Below the pieces are notes generated by a model that was not told the origin of the DNA, did not search any database, and was given only the letters and a program-made list of their open reading frames with translations. From the NCBI RefSeq assembly GCF_013377085.1, contig NZ_JACAAX010000005.1, positions 18,547 through 82,546 of the forward strand: a stretch of DNA of 64,000 bases, in the 5' to 3' direction. Both the position numbers and the translations under genes were made by a program. Positions within the stretch are counted from its first letter, which is position 1, and each line of letters starts with the position of its first letter. Below are positions 18,425 through 27,303 of this stretch, piece after piece. Source of the stretch: Rhodoplanes sp. (GTDB lineage Bacteria; Pseudomonadota; Alphaproteobacteria; Rhizobiales; Xanthobacteraceae).

Positions 18425-19834
18425 ATGAGCGCTTCCGGTGAGGTTCGCTACGATCTGATCGTCCGCGGCGGCGCCCTGGTGATCCCGGGTGTCGGCCGGG
18501 TGCGGGCCGATGTCGGCATCGCCGGCGGGAGGATCGTGGCGCTCGCCGAGGCGCTTCCGGGCGAGGCCGCCGAGGTCTACGACGCCACCGGCAAGACGGT
18601 GCTTCCCGGCCTCTTCGATCCCCATACGCACATCGGGAACGAGCGGTCCTACGATGAAGAGGCCGAAACCGAGACCCGCGCCGCCGTCCTCGGTGGCGTG
18701 ACCACGATCGGGATTTTCCTGCGCAGCCTCGACGACTCCTACACGAAACATCTGCCGGCGTTCCGGCGCGCCATGGACACGGTCAGCTACGTCGACTCGG
18801 TGTTTCATCCGCAGATCTTCACCGACGAGCAGATCGCCGAGATCCCTCGCTACGCCGCCGAGTACGGCATCCGCTCGTTCAAGTTCTACATGTCCGGCCT
18901 GCCCGGCATCGTCAAATCGGTGTCGGACGACGTGCTGCTGCGGGGTTTCCGCGCCGTCGCGGGTCTCGGACCGGACGCCGTCGCCTGCGTGCATTGCGAG
19001 ACCGGTGCGCTGATCGAGCTGGCCCGCCGGGAACTGCAGACGAAGCCGGAGGGCACGCTCGCCGACTGGGAGCTCGCGCACCCCGCCGAGGCCGAGGCGC
19101 TGGCGATCCAGACCGCGCTCCACCTCGCCGGGACGGCCGGCGCGCATCTCTACGTGGTGCATCTGTCGAGCCGGCAGGGTCTCGACGTCGTGCGCCGGGG
19201 CCGCCGGCAGGGACTGCGGTTCACGGTCGAGACGACGACGCCGTATCTCGGGATCGCCAGCGACGACCCGAACGGGTTCCTGGCCAAGGCGGTGCCGCCG
19301 GTCCGCACCAGGGACCATCACGATGCCTTGTGGCAGGGTGTGCTGGAGGGGTCGATCAACACGGTGGGGACCGACAACACGTCGCGCTGCCGGGCCACCA
19401 AGCAGCCGGAGGCCGGCCTGCACGGGGCGCGACCCGGCCTTCCCGTGCTCGGCACCCATCTGCCGGTGCTGCTGCATCACGGCCGCGAGCGCGGCGTTCC
19501 GCTGGAGGTTCTGGTCGACTGCGCGACGCGCGCGCCGGCGAAGGTGTACGGCATCTATCCGCAGAAGGGGACGATCGCGGTCGGCTCCGACGCCGATCTC
19601 GCCATCGTCGACCTCGACCTCGAGCGGGTTGTGCGCGCAGATGAGTTGCTGGGGATGTCCGACTTCTCGCCGTTCGAAGGCAAGCGCCTGCGCGGCTGGC
19701 CGGTCGCGACCATCAAGGGGGGCCGGATCGTCGCCCGGGACGGCCGGATCGTCGGTCCACCGACGGGCCGCTATCTTCCTCGCGAGGCCCGCGACCGCGC
19801 CCCCGAGGTCGATTGGCTGCGGCGCCCGGGTTGA
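18425..19834 (+). CDS. Dihydroorotase/hydantoinase-like amidohydrolase
   Basis: 469 residues, cyclic amidohydrolase family (dihydropyrimidinase, hydantoinase, allantoinase, dihydroorotase). All the expected binuclear-metal residues are visible: H67/H69 in D-P-H-T-H, the lysine that would be carbamylated, K153 in S-F-K-F-Y-M-S-G, H190 in C-V-H-C-E, H246 in V-V-H-L-S-S, and the catalytic D317 in V-G-T-D-N-T. It ends in the composite beta-sandwich segment typical of the family (I-A-V-G-S-D-A-D-L-A-I-V-D). It lies 58 bp downstream of the CodA-like gene, third in the operon. It probably hydrolyses a cyclic diamide or imide ring. Since a separate pyrC is present in this window, a catabolic role is more likely than pyrimidine synthesis. 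Confidence 0.88.
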   Translation: MSASGEVRYDLIVRGGALVIPGVGRVRADVGIAGGRIVALAEALPGEAAEVYDATGKTVLPGLFDPHTHIGNERSYDEEAETETRAAVLGGVTTIGIFLRSLDDSYTKHLPAFRRAMDTVSYVDSVFHPQIFTDEQIAEIPRYAAEYGIRSFKFYMSGLPGIVKSVSDDVLLRGFRAVAGLGPDAVACVHCETGALIELARRELQTKPEGTLADWELAHPAEAEALAIQTALHLAGTAGAHLYVVHLSSRQGLDVVRRGRRQGLRFTVETTTPYLGIASDDPNGFLAKAVPPVRTRDHHDALWQGVLEGSINTVGTDNTSRCRATKQPEAGLHGARPGLPVLGTHLPVLLHHGRERGVPLEVLVDCATRAPAKVYGIYPQKGTIAVGSDADLAIVDLDLERVVRADELLGMSDFSPFEGKRLRGWPVATIKGGRIVARDGRIVGPPTGRYLPREARDRAPEVDWLRRPG

Positions 19835-19844
19835 CCCCGGAGGG

Positions 19845-19886
19845 GCCCGGCAAACCGCCGGGCACGCCGTGCGAGGCATGCCCGGC
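19845..19886. terminator. Candidate terminator hairpins between convergent genes
   Basis: GCCCGGC-AAACC-GCCGGGC (19845-19863) can form a 7-bp stem. The right arm can alternatively pair with TGCCCGGC at 19879-19886. The hairpins lie between the hydantoinase-like gene and the convergent binding-protein gene. There is no T-run on either strand, so support is only structural. Confidence 0.35.
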
Positions 19887-19895
19887 GTCGTGTCC

Positions 19896-20909
19896 TCACA
19901 GCTTGCGGTCGGAGGCCGGCGGCAGGAACTTGTCGGTGAACGCGTCCACCGCCTTCGCCTTGTTCTTGAACTCGTAGGTGACGGCGATCTGCTCGATCGA
20001 CTTGGCGTATCGCACGGGGTCGATGTCGCCGAACCCGTTCTGCTTGGTCCAGGGCGTCACGATGTTGTCGCGCAGAATGAGCTTGAGCCGTTCGAGCTCG
20101 ACCTTCTCGTCGGCGGTTTCGTTGCGCTTCATCACCGATTTGATCGCCGTCTCGGGATCCTTGATCGTATCCTTCACGGCTTTGGCGAGGGCGCGCACGA
20201 AGCCCGCGACCGCCTCGGGATGCGCTTTGGCGAAGTCGGGATTGACGATGACGCCATTGCCATAGAGCAGCAGGCCGTGATCGGCCATCATGATCATCTT
20301 GATGTCCTCCGGCGCGATCCCCTTCTGCAACAGGTTGAAGTACATCGAATAGGTGAAGCCGGCGATGGCGTCGACCTTGCCGTCGGCCAGCATCGGCTCG
20401 CGCACCGGGAAACCGATGTTCTCGATCTTGACCTTGGTCTCGTCGATGTTGTTGGCCTGGACGAAAGCCTTCCATTGGGCGAAGGCGCCGTCGGCGGCGG
20501 GCGCCCCGAGAATGCGGCCCTCGAGATCCTTTGGTTTGACGATGCCGGTCCGCTTGAGCGTGCCGATCGCGAAGGGCGGGCGGTCGTGCAGCATCATCAC
20601 GACCTTGAGATCCTTGTCGGGAGTCTGGTCGCGGAACCGGATCACCGAATTGATGTCGAAGAACCCCATTTGATGGGTGCCGACCGCGACGCGCGGAATA
20701 CCCGACACCGAGCCGGCGCCCGAGTCGATCGTGACGTTCAGGCCTTCGGCCTTGTAGTAGCCTTTGTCCAACGCGACGAAGAACGGCGCCGACTGCCCCT
20801 CGAACTTCCAGTCGAGCGCGAACTTGATGTCCGTCTCGGCCAGGACGGGTGTCGCCGTAACGGCGGCGATGGTCACGGCGACGGCTCCGGCTAAGAACGA
20901 TCGGATCAT
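19896..20909 (-). CDS. NMT1/THI5-like ABC transporter substrate-binding protein
   Basis: 337 residues. I chose ATG at 20909 because GGAGAGGAAG precedes it and it begins directly with a signal peptide (MIRSFLAGAVAVTIAAVTAT, then PVLAETD with cleavage after A-x-A). A longer frame upstream would bury this. The mature part begins I-K-F-A-L-D-W and has G-Y-Y-K-A-E-G-L-N-V, the usual start of NMT1/SsuA-type periplasmic binding proteins for thiamine precursors, sulfonates, nitrate or related small organics. No permease or ATPase gene adjoins it. It follows three sulfatase genes on the same strand (165 bp after the last), which hints at capture of a sulfur compound or a desulfated product. Substrate not determinable. 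Confidence 0.85.
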   Translation of the reverse strand: MIRSFLAGAVAVTIAAVTATPVLAETDIKFALDWKFEGQSAPFFVALDKGYYKAEGLNVTIDSGAGSVSGIPRVAVGTHQMGFFDINSVIRFRDQTPDKDLKVVMMLHDRPPFAIGTLKRTGIVKPKDLEGRILGAPAADGAFAQWKAFVQANNIDETKVKIENIGFPVREPMLADGKVDAIAGFTYSMYFNLLQKGIAPEDIKMIMMADHGLLLYGNGVIVNPDFAKAHPEAVAGFVRALAKAVKDTIKDPETAIKSVMKRNETADEKVELERLKLILRDNIVTPWTKQNGFGDIDPVRYAKSIEQIAVTYEFKNKAKAVDAFTDKFLPPASDRKL

Positions 20910-21074
20910 GTCTCGCACTTCCTCTCCTGGGCGGGTCATCGCCTGGAGCAGGCAAGTGGTGTGCCAGCGGCCCGGCGATCTCCGAGCCGACATGTCCAAT
21001 CGACCCTCGATCGGGGCGAGCGGGCCCCCTCCCGTTGCCACAACCGGACATACGAAGGTGCCGTCCATCCTGCG

Positions 21075-23462
21075 TCACTTCAGCCGGACGTCGACCGTGG
21101 CGATGGTGCCGTCGAACCGGAACGGCCGGCGGTCGAAATAGTCGAGCGAGACGGGCGATCCGAGATCGATGCCGACATCGAAGGTCTCGCTGGCCGTGAA
21201 CGCCGCCGGCACGGTGCGGGAGACGGTGGTGCGCGCGACCTCGCGGCCGTCGACGACGAGGCTCACCTCCGCGGGCGCGCCGGGCTTGGCGATCGTGGTG
21301 TCCACCTCGATCCGGTGCCGGCCGGGGCCGAGCGGCCGGTCCGACTTCGCCACCGTGCGCTCGATCACCATCATGTTGTACTCGTAGACCAGCGTGCCCT
21401 TGTCCATGTAGAGCGTCAGGCCCCCGGAGGCGCCGCCGAGCGCATAGAGCACGCCCGAGGCGTCGGTGCCGAGCTCGGCGTCGATGGTGACGTGGTTGCT
21501 CTCGCGGCCGAGGCCCGGGGCGGTGAACTCCGGCATGCGAGTGGTCGTCGTGTCGAAACGCCAGCTCGTATAGGCCGTCTTGATGCGGTCCTCGGGATGG
21601 AGGCGCAGCCAGATGCCGGCTCCGATCGGGAACGCCTTGTTGGCCTTCGCCTCGTCGAGGAAGCGCGCCTTCATGGCGGCGAGGCGCTGCGGCTCGCGCG
21701 CCGCGAGATCCTCGGCCTGCGAGAAGTCCTTGCCGAGATCGTAGAGTTCCCACACGTCCTTGCTCGAATCCCACGACGCCAGTCCCGGGCTCACCGTGAG
21801 CCACGGCGTCAGCGGGCCGAACGTGCCGGCGAACCAGCCGTCCTGATAGAGGCCGCGGCTGCCGTTGTTGTCGAAGTACTGGAGCGCCTTGCGCCCCGGC
21901 GCTTTGGCGTCGGCGAACGTGTAGGCCATGCTGACGCCGTCGATCGGGTCCTGGGCGAATCCGTCGACGACCTTCGGCGGCGTGATGCCGAGGATGTCGT
22001 AGATGGTCGGCGCGACGTCGTTGACGTGATGGAACTGCGATCGCGGCGTCTTGTCCGGGCGGATGCGCGCCGGCCAGGAGATCGCCACCGGATTGCGGGT
22101 GCCGCCGAAATGCGAGGCGATCAGCTTGGTGTGGTGAAACGGCGTGCTGCCGGCCCACGCCCAGCCGGCGTGGTACATGTTGTCGACCTTCGGGCCGCCG
22201 AGCTGGTCGAGGCCGCCCAGCTTGTCCAGCGCCGCGAGCTGCTGGGCGATGGTGTTGGGGATCTGGTTCTGCGCCAAGAGCTCGCTGATGCTGCCGTTCT
22301 GTCCCTCGGCGCTCGAGCCGTTGTCGCCGACGATGTAGATCACCATGGTGTTGTCGCGGATGCCGAGCCGGTCGAGCTCGTCGACCACCTTGCCGACCTG
22401 GGTGTCGACGTGCTCGACGAAGCCGGCGAAGACCTCCATGAGCCGCCGCTGGAACGGCCGCTCGGCCTCCGGAATGCTCGCCCAGGCGGCCATGCTGTCG
22501 GCCCGCGGCGTCAGCCTGGTGTCGGCGGGAATCCAGCCGAGCTCCTTCTGGTGCGCGAAGGTGCGCTCACGCAGCGCGTCCCAGCCGTCGTCGAACTTGC
22601 CTTTGTACTTGTCGGCCCAGGCCTTGAAGATGTGGTGCGGCCCGTGACCGGCGCCCGGCGCCCAGTACATCAGGAACGGCTTGTCGGGGGCGAAAGCGCG
22701 ATGCTTGCGCATCCAGCCGATCGCCTTGTCGGACAGGTCCTCGCTCAAATGGTAGGTCGCGTCGTGCGGCGGCTCGACCGGATTGAGATTCTCGATCAGC
22801 CGCGGCTCCCATTGCGAGGTCTCGCCGGCGAGGAAGCCGTAGAAATAGTCGAAGCCGATGCCTTCGCCGGTCGGCCACAGGGTGAACGGCCCCATTGCGG
22901 TGGTCTCGGTCGCCGGGGTGTTGTGCCACTTGCCGAAGGCGGCGGTCATGTAGCCGTAGGCGCCGAGCACCTTGGCGAGCGTGGCGGAGCTGCGCGGGAT
23001 GACGCCGGTGTAGCCGTCCCAGTCGACGGCGCGCTCGGCGATGGTGCCGGACCCGACCCGCTGATGATTGCGGCCGGTCAGCAGCGCCGCGCGGGTGGGC
23101 GAGCAGATCGCCGTGGTGTGGAAGGCGTTGTAGCTGATGCCCTGGGTGGCGATGCGCGAGAGCGTCGGCGTGTGGACCGGGCCGCCGTAGGTGTCGGGAA
23201 CCCCGAAGCCGACATCGTCGAGCAGGACGATGACGATGTTGGGCGCATCCTTGGGCAGCCGGCTCGCTTCGGCGCGACGCTGATGCGTCGAGTCCTGCAG
23301 CCGCGGTGCGGCCACGCTCGCCGACGGCACGGTCGGAAACGGCAGGACGGAGCCGTCGGCCGGCACAGCGGGCGCTGCGGATTGGCTCAGAGCGGGCGTC
23401 GCAATTCCGAGCGCGAGAAATAACGCCACGCCCGAGCGGGCGATCGCCTTTTGTGACGGCAT
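21075..23462 (-). CDS. Arylsulfatase (sulfatase family), exported, long form
   Basis: 795 residues with a signal peptide (hydrophobic residues 10-25, A-L-S-Q). The sulfatase domain starts at N-I-V-I-V-L-L-D-D (metal Asp 82-83). The formylglycine cysteine is C120 in the signature C-S-P-T-R-A-A-L-L-T-G-R, and V-G-D-N-G-S-S completes the calcium site. The C-terminal 150 residues form an extra beta-rich domain, as in the large AslA-type arylsulfatases. Activation requires oxidation of C120 by a formylglycine-generating enzyme, not seen in this window. It is the third gene of a minus-strand sulfatase run, 49 bp after the previous stop, with GGGAGGA before its ATG. Likely periplasmic hydrolysis of sulfate esters for sulfur or carbon scavenging. 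Confidence 0.92.
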   Translation of the reverse strand: MPSQKAIARSGVALFLALGIATPALSQSAAPAVPADGSVLPFPTVPSASVAAPRLQDSTHQRRAEASRLPKDAPNIVIVLLDDVGFGVPDTYGGPVHTPTLSRIATQGISYNAFHTTAICSPTRAALLTGRNHQRVGSGTIAERAVDWDGYTGVIPRSSATLAKVLGAYGYMTAAFGKWHNTPATETTAMGPFTLWPTGEGIGFDYFYGFLAGETSQWEPRLIENLNPVEPPHDATYHLSEDLSDKAIGWMRKHRAFAPDKPFLMYWAPGAGHGPHHIFKAWADKYKGKFDDGWDALRERTFAHQKELGWIPADTRLTPRADSMAAWASIPEAERPFQRRLMEVFAGFVEHVDTQVGKVVDELDRLGIRDNTMVIYIVGDNGSSAEGQNGSISELLAQNQIPNTIAQQLAALDKLGGLDQLGGPKVDNMYHAGWAWAGSTPFHHTKLIASHFGGTRNPVAISWPARIRPDKTPRSQFHHVNDVAPTIYDILGITPPKVVDGFAQDPIDGVSMAYTFADAKAPGRKALQYFDNNGSRGLYQDGWFAGTFGPLTPWLTVSPGLASWDSSKDVWELYDLGKDFSQAEDLAAREPQRLAAMKARFLDEAKANKAFPIGAGIWLRLHPEDRIKTAYTSWRFDTTTTRMPEFTAPGLGRESNHVTIDAELGTDASGVLYALGGASGGLTLYMDKGTLVYEYNMMVIERTVAKSDRPLGPGRHRIEVDTTIAKPGAPAEVSLVVDGREVARTTVSRTVPAAFTASETFDVGIDLGSPVSLDYFDRRPFRFDGTIATVDVRLK

Positions 23463-23511
23463 CCCATGTCCTCCCGCAAAGCCGAGGTTTCCGACCAGCC
23501 GAAAGGCACGC

Positions 23512-24981
23512 TCACTTCGGCAGCTTGGGCTTCACGGTCGGCAGGCCGCCGTCGTCGATGTCGAAGTCCGGATCGAGCACGGTCTTGCCCTGCGCACCCA
23601 GATAGTCCGGCTGCGCCTTCAGCCACTCGCTCATGGTCTGCTGCCTGGCATACGCCATCAGCCGGCCTTCCAGATCGCGGACGATGTCGGGGTTCTGCTC
23701 GCTGACGTCGGTCTTCTCGCCCGGATCGGCGCTCAGGTCGAACAGCTCGGTCTTGCCCGGCAGCAGCGCGATCTTCACCAGCTTCCACTTGCCCTTGATG
23801 ACGGCGCCGCGGAACGCCTCGACGTTGACCAGGATGTCGTCGTGCGGGGTGGGATTCCCGTCCGCGAGGGTCGCCCATATGTTCTTGCCGTCGAGCGGCT
23901 TGTCGGGGCTCGCCTTGCCGCCGGCCAGCGCGAGCGCCGTCGGCATGATGTCGACCATGTGCAGCGGCTCGTTCACGACGCGCGGCGCCAGCTTGCCGGG
24001 CCAGTTGAAGATGGTCGGCACGCGGACGCCGCCCTCGTGCAGGCTTCCCTTGCCGCCGCGCAGATCGCCGTTGCTCGCCGGCAGCGATTCTTGCGTGACA
24101 CCGCTCGCCTCGCGCTCCGCCTTGGAATGCGCGCCGCTCGCGACCACGGCGCTGCGCGGGCCGCCATTGTCGCTGGAGAAGACGATCAGCGTGTTGTCGC
24201 GCATGCCGCGCTTGTCGAGCGCGGCGACGATCCTGCCGACCTGATCATCGAGCGACGTGATCATGGCGGCATAGGTGCGCCGCGTCGGGTCCTTGATGGT
24301 CGATGCGTAGCGGTCCTCGTCGGCCTTCTGGGCCTGGTAGGGAGCGTGCGGGGCGAGCGACGCGAAATAGAGGAAGAACGGCTTGGCCTTGTCCTGCGCC
24401 TCAATGGTGCGGACCGCCTCGTCGCCGATCAGCGGCAGATAGTAGGTCTTCTCCTGGAAGAACTTGCCGTCGCGCTGCCAGTCGACGATCCCGCCGCGCA
24501 TTTTCGTGAAGTAGTCCACCTCGCCGACGAGATTGCCGTAGAAGTGGTCGAAGCCGCGGTTCTGCGGCCAGAACTTCTTGTCGGCATGGCCGAGGTGCCA
24601 TTTGCCGACCATCGCGGTGCTGTAGCCGACCTCCTTCAACGCCTGCGGCAGCGTCCGCTCGTCGGTCGGCAGGCCCCAGGTGTGGTTCGGGAAGATCACC
24701 AAAGTCTGCAGGCCGTAGCGCATCGGATACCGGCCGGTCATCAGCGCGGCCCGGGCCGGCGTGCAGACCGGCATGCCGTGAAACGACTCGAGCCGCACGC
24801 CCTCGGCCGCGAGCTTGTCGATGTTGGGCGTGCGGATGTCGCTGCCGCGATAACCGAGATCGGCGTTGCCGAGGTCGTCGGCGAGAATGACCACGATGTT
24901 GGGACGCTGCGCCTGGGCATGGGCGGACCCGAACCACGACAGCGCAAACAACATGGCGAGGACGACAACTCGTGCCTTCAT
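23512..24981 (-). CDS. Sulfatase (arylsulfatase A type), exported
   Basis: 489 residues with a clear signal peptide (hydrophobic core, then S-A-H-A-Q-A). Catalytic features: D35/D36 in V-V-I-L-A-D-D-L-G, the formylglycine cysteine C73 in the C-x-P-x-R motif C-T-P-A-R-A-A-L-M-T-G-R, and V-F-S-S-D-N-G-G for the metal site. Length and order match arylsulfatase A/N-acetylgalactosamine-6-sulfatase-like bacterial enzymes. It is the middle gene of three consecutive sulfatases, all diverged in sequence and therefore probably serving different sulfate esters. Acts in the periplasm after maturation by a formylglycine-generating enzyme or an anaerobic equivalent encoded elsewhere. Confidence 0.92.
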   Translation of the reverse strand: MKARVVVLAMLFALSWFGSAHAQAQRPNIVVILADDLGNADLGYRGSDIRTPNIDKLAAEGVRLESFHGMPVCTPARAALMTGRYPMRYGLQTLVIFPNHTWGLPTDERTLPQALKEVGYSTAMVGKWHLGHADKKFWPQNRGFDHFYGNLVGEVDYFTKMRGGIVDWQRDGKFFQEKTYYLPLIGDEAVRTIEAQDKAKPFFLYFASLAPHAPYQAQKADEDRYASTIKDPTRRTYAAMITSLDDQVGRIVAALDKRGMRDNTLIVFSSDNGGPRSAVVASGAHSKAEREASGVTQESLPASNGDLRGGKGSLHEGGVRVPTIFNWPGKLAPRVVNEPLHMVDIMPTALALAGGKASPDKPLDGKNIWATLADGNPTPHDDILVNVEAFRGAVIKGKWKLVKIALLPGKTELFDLSADPGEKTDVSEQNPDIVRDLEGRLMAYARQQTMSEWLKAQPDYLGAQGKTVLDPDFDIDDGGLPTVKPKLPK

Positions 24982-25127
24982 GGCGTACCCATCCGTTATC
25001 GATCCGAGCCTTAACTGGCCTGCCGGATCCCGAACCTCTGCGATGCCAAACGCCCGCGCCGCCGCGACCTGTCGGCGTCCGGCGAGGAGCTTGGCCGCTC
25101 CCCGCCGGATCGCAGGACGATGCGCGT

Positions 25128-26768
25128 TCAGTTCTCTGTGGTTCCTACGGACTCGATCTGCTTCCTGACGCTGTCGAGATTGAACGAGCCCGGTGTCTGG
25201 CTCGGCGGATAGTCCTTCAGCGTGAGCAGGAACTGCAGAACCTGGTCGTTCGCCCCGAACAGGATGAAGACGCGGCTGAGGAACCAGTCGTGATAGACGT
25301 TGGCGTTGTGCTGTGCCCGCTCGTAGGGATCACGGCGCAGGTTGAAGAGGAGCGGGACCCGAAGGTTGGTGAAGGGCTCGCGCCACACGCCGAAGGCCTG
25401 GCCACGGTTCTCCTTGTACACGATCTTCCAGTCGCCCCAGCGAGCCGCGACGATGTCGCCGTCGTCGTTGACATAGACGAAGCCCCGGCGCGGCGACTCC
25501 GCGGTCTTGCCGCTCAGGTAGTCGAGCAGGTTGTAGCCGTCGATGTGGTTCCGGTAGGTGCGGCCGTTCAGCTCGGCTCCCTTGAGGAGGCGCTCCTTGA
25601 TGTCCGGGGCGCCGGCGATGGCCGCGAAGGTGGGCAGCCAGTCCTGGTGCGAGACGATGCCGTTGAGCGTCGCGCCGGCCGGGAACACGCCGGGCCAGCG
25701 AACGAAGGCCGGAACCCGATAGGCGCCTTCCCAATTGGAGTTCTTCTCCGAGCGGAATGGCGTGTTGGCGGCGTCCGGCCAGGTGTTGTAATGCGGGCCG
25801 TTGTCGGTCGAGTACTGGACGATCGTGTTGCCGGCGATCCCGAGATCGTCGAGGAGCTTGAGCAGTTCGCCGACATGCATGTCGTGCTCGATCATGCCGT
25901 CGGTGTACTCGTCGTGACCCTTGGTCCGCCGGTCCGCCCGCACATGCGTGCGGAAATGCATGCGGGTGCCGTTCCACCACGCGAAGAAAGGCTTTCCGGC
26001 CCGCACCTGGCGGGTGATGAAGTCCTTGGCGGCCGCGATCGTCTCGTCGTCGATCGTCTCCATCCGCTTCTTGGTGAGCGGTCCGGTGTCGTCGATGGTC
26101 TGGCCGCCTTTTCCGTCGGCAACGGCCTTGATGACGCCCCGCGGCCCGAACCTCTTGCGGAACGCCGGATCGCTCGGATAGTCCTCGTTCTCCGGCTCCT
26201 CCTCGGCGTTCAGGTGATAGAGATTGCCGAGGAACTCGTCGAAGCCGTGCATCGTCGGCAGGTGCTCGTCGCGATCGCCCTGATGGTTCTTGCCGAACTG
26301 ACCGGTGGCGTAGCCCTGCGCCTTCAGCACGGTCGCCATCGTCACGTCGGTCCTCTGCCATCCTTCGCTGGCGCCGGGAACGCCGACCTTGGTCATGCCG
26401 GAGCGCAGCGGGTTGCTGCCGCCGATGAAGGCGGCGCGTCCGGCCGTGCAGGACTGCTGGCCGTAGTAATCCGTGAAGGACAGGCCCTCCCGCGCGATAC
26501 GATCGATGCTGGGCGTGCTGTAGCCCATCAGGCCGCGATTGTTGAAGCTGATGTTGGTCAGGCCGATATCGTCCCCCCAGATCACCAGAATGTTCGGTTT
26601 CTGGGACGACTGTGCCGGCGGTTGCGCCGGCTGCTGGGTTTGTGGCTGCGCTTGCTGAGGCGGCGGCGGTGCGGGCCGCGCCGGCTGCTGCGCCAGCGCC
26701 CCCTCCGCCGCGACGATGCCGAGAGCGCACCCGGCGAGCCCCACCACGAACCTGCGTAAACCTCTCAT
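25128..26768 (-). CDS. Sulfatase with C-x-A-x-R signature, exported
   Basis: 546 residues. The signal peptide (residues about 5-26) is followed by a Pro/Gln-rich linker (about 28-55) before the catalytic domain. Metal Asp pair D66/D67 in L-V-I-W-G-D-D-I-G; formylglycine cysteine C107 in Q-S-C-T-A-G-R-A-A-F, where Ala replaces Pro of the common C-x-P-x-R signature, a variant known to be accepted by maturation enzymes; Y-S-T-D-N-G-P for the calcium site. First gene of the minus-strand sulfatase run, with AGGAGAA before the ATG. The P/Q linker suggests tethering or spacing from the membrane. Substrate unknown. Confidence 0.92.
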   Translation of the reverse strand: MRGLRRFVVGLAGCALGIVAAEGALAQQPARPAPPPPQQAQPQTQQPAQPPAQSSQKPNILVIWGDDIGLTNISFNNRGLMGYSTPSIDRIAREGLSFTDYYGQQSCTAGRAAFIGGSNPLRSGMTKVGVPGASEGWQRTDVTMATVLKAQGYATGQFGKNHQGDRDEHLPTMHGFDEFLGNLYHLNAEEEPENEDYPSDPAFRKRFGPRGVIKAVADGKGGQTIDDTGPLTKKRMETIDDETIAAAKDFITRQVRAGKPFFAWWNGTRMHFRTHVRADRRTKGHDEYTDGMIEHDMHVGELLKLLDDLGIAGNTIVQYSTDNGPHYNTWPDAANTPFRSEKNSNWEGAYRVPAFVRWPGVFPAGATLNGIVSHQDWLPTFAAIAGAPDIKERLLKGAELNGRTYRNHIDGYNLLDYLSGKTAESPRRGFVYVNDDGDIVAARWGDWKIVYKENRGQAFGVWREPFTNLRVPLLFNLRRDPYERAQHNANVYHDWFLSRVFILFGANDQVLQFLLTLKDYPPSQTPGSFNLDSVRKQIESVGTTEN

Positions 26769-27303
26769 GTAATAATTCTCCTGAGCTGAATCCTGATCAC
26801 GACCAACGTCGAGCAGTTCTCATGTCCTTGAAGGACATCCCTCCTGCTACCGTTGCTCTTGCGCATCCAGGAGATGCGATCACGCGCCGCGCCGGACCTT
26901 ACGCGCGCAGCCGTCATTGGAACGCCGAGTCCCGAGGCCGGTCGTTCTTCATGTCCACGACGTCCAGGCGATTCCGAGCACTGCGGAGGTGCCGATCGAA
27001 GAGCGTTGTGGGACGAACGGTCGAATCAAAACAATTACCTCGGCGAGGGGGGCCGCGGCTATCGCCCGGCCCGTGATGCGACTAGGCTTTGCGGACCGGA
27101 CGCAACATGCATAGATCGCTCAGGTTAGTCCTCATGCGACGACTGCTTCGCAGCTCACGACGGTATTTGAGCGTGTATCGATTGCAAGTGAAAGTGCCGC
27201 GACGGCGGCTCCGGCAGTGGTTCAAATTCGCGGCATGTGATTTCAGTTCATCGACACGCCGAGGGGCGCGAGTGCCGGTCATCATCACCGAAACGAGGCC
27301 AAG
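26769..27303. other. Divergent promoter region between the sulfatase run and the cytochrome gene
   Basis: No supported gene. The region is somewhat less GC-rich than its flanks and must hold promoters for both directions. I see no clear operator palindrome. Short frames here lack family features. Confidence 0.4.

Noticed and set aside
20961..23423. 820-codon plus-strand frame opposite the first sulfatase
   Set aside because: The sulfatase catalytic motifs fix the coding strand as minus.
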